A stretch of DNA of 64,000 nucleotides, taken from assembly GCA_910575665.1 (NCBI GenBank), contig CAJTFB010000009.1, forward strand, positions 36,712-100,711, in the 5' to 3' direction. Each line of letters begins with the position of its first letter. Position 1 is the first letter of the stretch. This document shows positions 59,773 through 64,000 of the stretch, piece after piece. Under the pieces are notes generated by a model that saw only the letters and a program-made list of their open reading frames with translations, searched no databases and had not been told where the DNA came from. The stretch comes from Eubacteriaceae bacterium (lineage in GTDB: Bacteria; Bacillota; Clostridia; Lachnospirales; Lachnospiraceae). Both the position numbers and the translations under genes were made by a program.

Positions 59773-61347
59773 TTATACTAACACTTTTCGTGTCTTGGGA
59801 CCAGTTTTCTTTTGAGAGAGTTCTTCTCCACCGATTGGCTTTCCAGAAGCAGGCACGGCACGCTCTTTGCCCCAATTACGAATTTCTTCAATCTTTTCGG
59901 GACTGGTTTGAGAAAGCGGAACAACATTATTGAATGCTGTAACCATATTCTCCTCATCAAGTGCGAAACTATCATTTGCAATTGAACGATACGCTAAATC
60001 TCTTACTGTAGACTCTAAATCTGCACCTGTAAATCCATCGGTAAGTTCTATAATTTTTTCTGCAAAAGAACCACTAAAATCTAATTTCAAATATTTACGC
60101 ATGTACAATGATAGAATGTCCCGCCGTTCGTCTGCTGTAGGTAAATCAACAAAAAACAATTCATCAAATCTACCTCTACGCAATAACTCAGAAGGCAGCA
60201 TAGATACATCATTGGCTGTAGCAACAACAAATACTTGTTTCTTGCACTCTTGAAGCCAAAACAAAAACTGCCCGACCATTCGAGTTGAAACACCGCCATC
60301 ATTAGAACCACTGGCACCTGACAGTCCTTTTTCAATCTCATCTATCCAAAGAATACATGGAGATACATTTTCTGCTGTCGTCAGGGCATCTTTTAACTGT
60401 TGCTCAGATTGCCCCACATAACTTCCCTGAACTGTGGCAAAATCCAAACGATATAAAGGCAGTTTCCAATTTGCAGAAATTGATTTTGCAGAAAGTGATT
60501 TCCCACATCCAGGAACGCCAACCAAAAGAATCCCTCTTGGTGGTTGTAAACCTTTTGATCTTAGCTCATCTCTCTTTTCAGGTGTAAGGAGTTCTTTCTT
60601 TTCATTCAGCCACTTTCTTAGTCCAGCTAATCCTCCAACATCCTTGACACTTTCATCTACATCAATCTTTTCTAAACCGGAAATATCAGAAAACAGTCTG
60701 TCTTTTGCATATCTTATTTCACCCATGTCCGATTTCTTTATACTCTTATTAGCAATCAGCGCTGCAATCACATTCTCGGCTTCTATCCGTGTTACACCTG
60801 CCAATGTAGAAGCTGCTTCTCGAATATCCGTATTATCCCACTCAATTGGAATTTCTGTACGATAATCATCTATGTATTCTTTTATAATCGAATACATCTC
60901 ATCCTCATTAGGGAGATCAATTTTTATTACCATTCCCAATCTCTGCAATTGATTCCATACAGCGTTATTTGTAAGAACAATTACAACTCCTCCAGACTCA
61001 TTAGCCAAAGTAACAAGATCCAAGATTTGCTTCGAGTCACTATTATCACTGCTCAAATCAATCACTTCTGTCAGCACGAGTGTCATATATTGCTTACGCT
61101 TCATTTGTTCACTCATAAAGTCAATGGCACCATATACAGATTTATCATCGCTAATAACTTTTTCTGAAATCAAATCATATATTCCCTTTGATAACGTATG
61201 TACATAAAAAGGCAACGACAATTCCTCAGAAATTTCCTTCAAAATATCTAACGTTCTTGCCCTTTCAATTGAATTTATCGCTATAAAAGGGATTCGAGCA
61301 ATGGAATATCTTTTCAAAAGTTCTTTACTCTTTGCAACATCACTCAT
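59773..61347 (-). CDS. Ycf46-like AAA+ ATPase
   Basis: 524 residues. Residues 1-165 are a degenerate AAA-like domain without Walker A (IPFIAINSIERARTLDILKE, VVIVLTNNAVW), as in Ycf46 proteins. Residues ~235-480 are a classic AAA domain: Walker A GVPGCGKS (277-284), pore loop SYVGQSE, Walker B CILWIDEIE (331-339), sensor Asn379, arginine fingers in LLRRGRF (389-394). Basic C-terminal tail. It would form a hexameric unfoldase or remodelling ring. No protease domain. AGGAG nine bases upstream of the ATG. It lies 15 bp after the small helical gene, so it is in the operon. Confidence 0.85.
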   Translation of the reverse strand: MSDVAKSKELLKRYSIARIPFIAINSIERARTLDILKEISEELSLPFYVHTLSKGIYDLISEKVISDDKSVYGAIDFMSEQMKRKQYMTLVLTEVIDLSSDNSDSKQILDLVTLANESGGVVIVLTNNAVWNQLQRLGMVIKIDLPNEDEMYSIIKEYIDDYRTEIPIEWDNTDIREAASTLAGVTRIEAENVIAALIANKSIKKSDMGEIRYAKDRLFSDISGLEKIDVDESVKDVGGLAGLRKWLNEKKELLTPEKRDELRSKGLQPPRGILLVGVPGCGKSLSAKSISANWKLPLYRLDFATVQGSYVGQSEQQLKDALTTAENVSPCILWIDEIEKGLSGASGSNDGGVSTRMVGQFLFWLQECKKQVFVVATANDVSMLPSELLRRGRFDELFFVDLPTADERRDILSLYMRKYLKLDFSGSFAEKIIELTDGFTGADLESTVRDLAYRSIANDSFALDEENMVTAFNNVVPLSQTSPEKIEEIRNWGKERAVPASGKPIGGEELSQKKTGPKTRKVLV

Positions 61348-61362
61348 AGATCAATTCTCCTC

Positions 61363-61824
61363 TCAAAATGTGTTTACTTTGTTATTTCTCACAATGCTGG
61401 CAAGTTTACCACTCCGATCTTTCTTAGCTGAATCTTCAAGCGAACTTTGCATATTATCAGCTTGTGAAATTACCAATTCGTAATATTGCCGCCTGTCATT
61501 TTCAGGAATAGCAGGGAGATTTATTGCCTTGGACAGAAAACACATTTCTTTACGTAAGGCAAGGAGAGCTTGAACTATTGCTCTCTCTTGCCCATATGCA
61601 CGCCCCATTTCTTTTTGAAATTTATCGGACGCACTATTCATACGATAGTTAATTACATCAATCAATTTTTTTGCAAATCGTTCTGCCACACCTAACTGCC
61701 ACTCAATAGTTCCCTGCTGCATCGCAAATAAGACTGATTCATCATCTATTTTATTTTTAAGCATATCTAAGACAGCTACCCATTCTGCATATGTTCTGGG
61801 TGGAGTAATAGCTACAGAAACCAT
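61363..61824 (-). CDS. Small helical protein of the AAA+ operon
   Basis: 153 residues, predicted almost all helical with long amphipathic stretches (VAERFAKKLIDVINYRMNSA, ERAIVQALLALRKEMCFLSK). No TM segment and no known domain. ATG with GGAGG ten bases upstream, four bases after the zinc-ribbon gene, so translation is tightly coupled. It may be an adaptor or substrate of the AAA+ ATPase; that is inference from position. Confidence 0.7.
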   Translation of the reverse strand: MVSVAITPPRTYAEWVAVLDMLKNKIDDESVLFAMQQGTIEWQLGVAERFAKKLIDVINYRMNSASDKFQKEMGRAYGQERAIVQALLALRKEMCFLSKAINLPAIPENDRRQYYELVISQADNMQSSLEDSAKKDRSGKLASIVRNNKVNTF

Positions 61825-61828
61825 ATAA

Positions 61829-62119
61829 TTAACGCCTCCTTACCATAACCTGTGGTGGTTCTATGCTCCATTCAGGCAACCCCTCCGCAAATACATTATT
61901 GGGTTCAATATATTGTGATACCTGTGCAGGTGTTTCCTTCTCTTTTACCTGTTGAAATACAGGTGCATTATCCGAAGATGTTTCTTGGGTAGAAAGTTCA
62001 GCACCACATGAAATACAAAACTTACTATCACTCTCATTTGTCGTGCCACATTTGGGACAAGGAATCGCAATCCCCGTAGCAACAGAATTTATAAAATTAG
62101 CTTTACTTTTTGCATCCAT
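61829..62119 (-). CDS. Zinc-ribbon protein of the AAA+ operon
   Basis: 96 residues. A zinc ribbon IPCPKCGTTNESDSKFCISC sits at ~20-38 (CxxC-x12-CxxC). A disordered linker follows, and the protein ends in EGLPEWSIEPPQVMVRRR, a strongly patterned tail that looks like a docking motif. ATG with GGAGG seven bases upstream. It lies 11 bp after the coiled-coil membrane protein gene and four bases before the small helical gene. Confidence 0.8.
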   Translation of the reverse strand: MDAKSKANFINSVATGIAIPCPKCGTTNESDSKFCISCGAELSTQETSSDNAPVFQQVKEKETPAQVSQYIEPNNVFAEGLPEWSIEPPQVMVRRR

Positions 62120-62130
62120 TTTGTTTCCTC

Positions 62131-63879
62131 CTATTGTACTTTAATTCTACGCCTGGAATCAGACAGTTTTCTTACATATTGTTCGGGACTTATTTGTTCA
62201 AGGAAATCAATAACCTTCTGACTTTCACCGTCTTTTTCAGCAAACTCCGCCCTAAAATCAACAACTTCCGCTAAGGTGGCTCTGATAATTTGAGAGCCTT
62301 TTTTCCGTTTCTCTTCAAATTGGGCTACAATATTCTGTCTGGTCTGTTCTACATTTTTCTTCTTGGAAAAATGTTTAATAACTAAACCGACACTAGCAAT
62401 AATCGCTATCAATCCAAGGAACATACTTCCGGCGATCAGCATTATTAATCCTATAGCACCAATAGCCGCTCCACCGTACAAACAAAATTTTTCAAATCCT
62501 GAAAGTGTAACATTTGCCAGAGCATTCTGTTTTTCGCTGTCCACCAGTGAATTAAACTTGCCAATAAGCTCATCTTCATTTTCACCGTCAGTAGTTTTGT
62601 CATTAAAGGTATCCACATTAATTTGGATTTCATTTGGGATTTTCATTCTATTCTGGGCAATTACATCATTATAAGCATTACTAACCCATTCCTTAGAAAG
62701 TGCTATTGCAAACTTCTGTGTAGAAACACTGGCATTTGAACTTTCCGGTTTCATAGCAGCATCAGTAAGTAATTGTGTAAAATCCTTGTGAACCTCAAAA
62801 GCTGTTTGTTCAATTGCCATGTTTTTACGAGCACGATCCTCATCTCCATCAAAGTCGATAACAAATTGATTAAACTTTTCTTCTTTTCTGAGAGGAATCT
62901 CTTCGTCATCAAATTCAGTGACCAAGTTATTGAGAATTTCATCAAGCTGAGCTTTCAACGAATCACTAGACTCCTCTTGTTCAAAAATAGCTGTAAAATA
63001 ACCTAAAATCTCTGCATGAAGCATTGCCCCTTCCATAATATCCTGAAGAACAGGCCATGTTTTACTATACTTACTAAGATATGTATAATTGTTAGATGCA
63101 AAAGTTTTTCTCTTCAGATTAATTGCAGCTGACCATTGCTTTGTCTGTTGCTCAACAAATCCAGGTTTATCTGCAAGATGTTGCAACCACTCACCCATTT
63201 GCCTGGAAATCACTCCCTCAGAATCAGCACCAAGCAATCCGCTTGCAAATGCATCGAGTATAATAACTGTCTTTCTATCAAGATTTTCTTCATCCTGATT
63301 CGCGAGATAACGCTGTGTCCACTTAAGTGCTGCAGATTTACGATCTGCCCTGCGACAGATTAATGCAAAAAACAACGATGTCTTTTCATCATTTCGTTTT
63401 ATTCCTTCTTTCAATGCCCTCTCTGCCAACTCGGGCTGGTCATTAATCCAAGCAGCTAAAGCAACCAAACACGGGGCAAGCCAGTATCCTGGGGTGGAAA
63501 TCATCAACTCTTCCGTAGCGTTACCTATGGTATCTTTTTTTACAATACCAATATCATCAGCCTGTAATATACCGGTTGTAGTTCTTCTAACGATGTCGTA
63601 ATGACCAAATCTTTTTTCCATTTCCTGACGAATCTGAATAATTCTCTGCTGAGCTTTTGACAAGGCATTTGCTTTTACCTGCAGTTGTACAAAATCACGA
63701 AATTCTCTCGCCAATGCACCAACTTCATCATAAACAACCTTTACATTACTGTTCACATTGTCAACGTGTTTGTCAATTACTTCAATGTTATTGTTTAATG
63801 TTCCAAGATTATTATTGATTTTTCTTAGACCACTCTCAATAGCATTCAAGTTCGCCGAACTAATTGAATATTCTGCCAT
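62131..63879 (-). CDS. Coiled-coil/two-TM protein heading the AAA+ operon
   Basis: About 582 residues. The N-terminal 90 residues are a coiled coil with regular Asn/Leu/Val heptads (INNNLGTLNNNIEVIDKHVD). A helical, TPR-like middle follows (PELAERALKEGIKRNDEKTS). Two TM helices around 465-508 (GGAAIGAIGLIMLIAGSMFL) are followed by a cytoplasmic basic helix. No catalytic motif. ATG at 63879 has GAGGAGG eight bases upstream; the TTG two codons earlier is rejected. Likely a membrane scaffold for the AAA+ ATPase. Confidence 0.75.
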   Translation of the reverse strand: MAEYSISSANLNAIESGLRKINNNLGTLNNNIEVIDKHVDNVNSNVKVVYDEVGALAREFRDFVQLQVKANALSKAQQRIIQIRQEMEKRFGHYDIVRRTTTGILQADDIGIVKKDTIGNATEELMISTPGYWLAPCLVALAAWINDQPELAERALKEGIKRNDEKTSLFFALICRRADRKSAALKWTQRYLANQDEENLDRKTVIILDAFASGLLGADSEGVISRQMGEWLQHLADKPGFVEQQTKQWSAAINLKRKTFASNNYTYLSKYSKTWPVLQDIMEGAMLHAEILGYFTAIFEQEESSDSLKAQLDEILNNLVTEFDDEEIPLRKEEKFNQFVIDFDGDEDRARKNMAIEQTAFEVHKDFTQLLTDAAMKPESSNASVSTQKFAIALSKEWVSNAYNDVIAQNRMKIPNEIQINVDTFNDKTTDGENEDELIGKFNSLVDSEKQNALANVTLSGFEKFCLYGGAAIGAIGLIMLIAGSMFLGLIAIIASVGLVIKHFSKKKNVEQTRQNIVAQFEEKRKKGSQIIRATLAEVVDFRAEFAEKDGESQKVIDFLEQISPEQYVRKLSDSRRRIKVQ

Positions 63880-63913
63880 ATTCAATACCTCCTCATTAAG
63901 TTAATTGTTCTTA

Positions 63914-63930
63914 GGCGTTTGCGAAACGCC
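63914..63930 (-). other. Leader hairpin upstream of the AAA+ operon
   Basis: GGCGTTT, three-base loop, AAACGCC, about 35 bases before the first start codon. No confident promoter could be placed in the remaining 70 bases to the window edge. Confidence 0.5.
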
Positions 63931-64000
63931 ACAATCCGCATAAATACAGCATTCTTTGTTGCAAAAATACTAATAACTCCTCACTGGATATGGTATAATA

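Noticed and set aside
62131..63879. Methyl-accepting chemotaxis or phage tail-tape protein
   Set aside because: The N-terminal coiled coil is suggestive, but there is no HAMP or signalling domain and no phage genes nearby.

Overview
The window looks like a chromosomal segment of a gut Firmicute of the Lachnospiraceae type, possibly a Blautia relative; the genus is not settled by the sequence. The reasons are strong GGAGG ribosome sites, frequent TTG and GTG starts, a Gram-positive pel exopolysaccharide operon, giant secreted RHS proteins encoded beside DNRLRE/kelch proteins, an NADP-dependent isocitrate dehydrogenase and a Ycf46-like AAA+ protein. Nearly everything is coded on the minus strand. 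The exceptions are two transposases, a radical SAM gene and a broken radical SAM gene.

Region 1 (1-11012) is a pel-type polysaccharide operon read right to left from one clear sigma-A promoter. The order is PqqD-like protein, PelD with an N-terminal SDR domain, PelE, a large membrane protein, a DUF2194 protein in the PelA position, PelF, PelG and a DUF2304 protein cut by the window edge. PelD keeps an RxxD motif beside a degenerate GGDEF site, so control by c-di-GMP is likely. A diguanylate cyclase with an intact GGDEF motif lies at 57.6-59.0 kb.

Region 2 (11.2-47.8 kb) is a polymorphic-toxin island built from a duplicated cassette. Each copy has a HAM1-like nucleotide pyrophosphatase, a secreted DNRLRE/PPC/FnIII/kelch protein, a small membrane-anchored protein, a ~2,045-residue secreted RHS protein with a variable C-terminal domain, and a downstream exported or membrane-anchored candidate immunity protein. 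Copy 1 ends in a GH75 chitosanase-like domain. Copy 2 ends in a permuted papain-like domain. Between the copies is a scrap-yard: an orphan RHS C-terminal module with its candidate immunity gene, pieces of at least one more RHS gene (one inverted), spare immunity genes, Ig-like genes, a GNAT scrap, broken toxin tails, one IS4/IS701-like element and two IS630 elements. A two-lobed secreted esterase gene sits inside the island. Both kelch-led operons carry matching promoters with three TGTC repeats at 10-bp spacing and a leader that could fold into a pseudoknot.

Region 3 (47.8-59.1 kb) is mostly housekeeping and accessory metabolism: two methyltransferases, an HxlR regulator divergent from a radical SAM gene (plus a deleted paralogue), a GNAT, a GT2 glycosyltransferase, icd, a MATE transporter, an ABC-class ATPase and a PAS/GAF/GGDEF protein.

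Region 4 (59.2-64.0 kb) is a compact operon that I cannot match to a characterised system: a coiled-coil/two-TM protein, a zinc-ribbon protein, a small helical protein, a Ycf46-like AAA+ ATPase and a small protein with a Cys-bearing tail. Together with the toxin island, it is the best candidate here for undescribed biology. I saw no rRNA, tRNA, CRISPR array or prophage structural genes.
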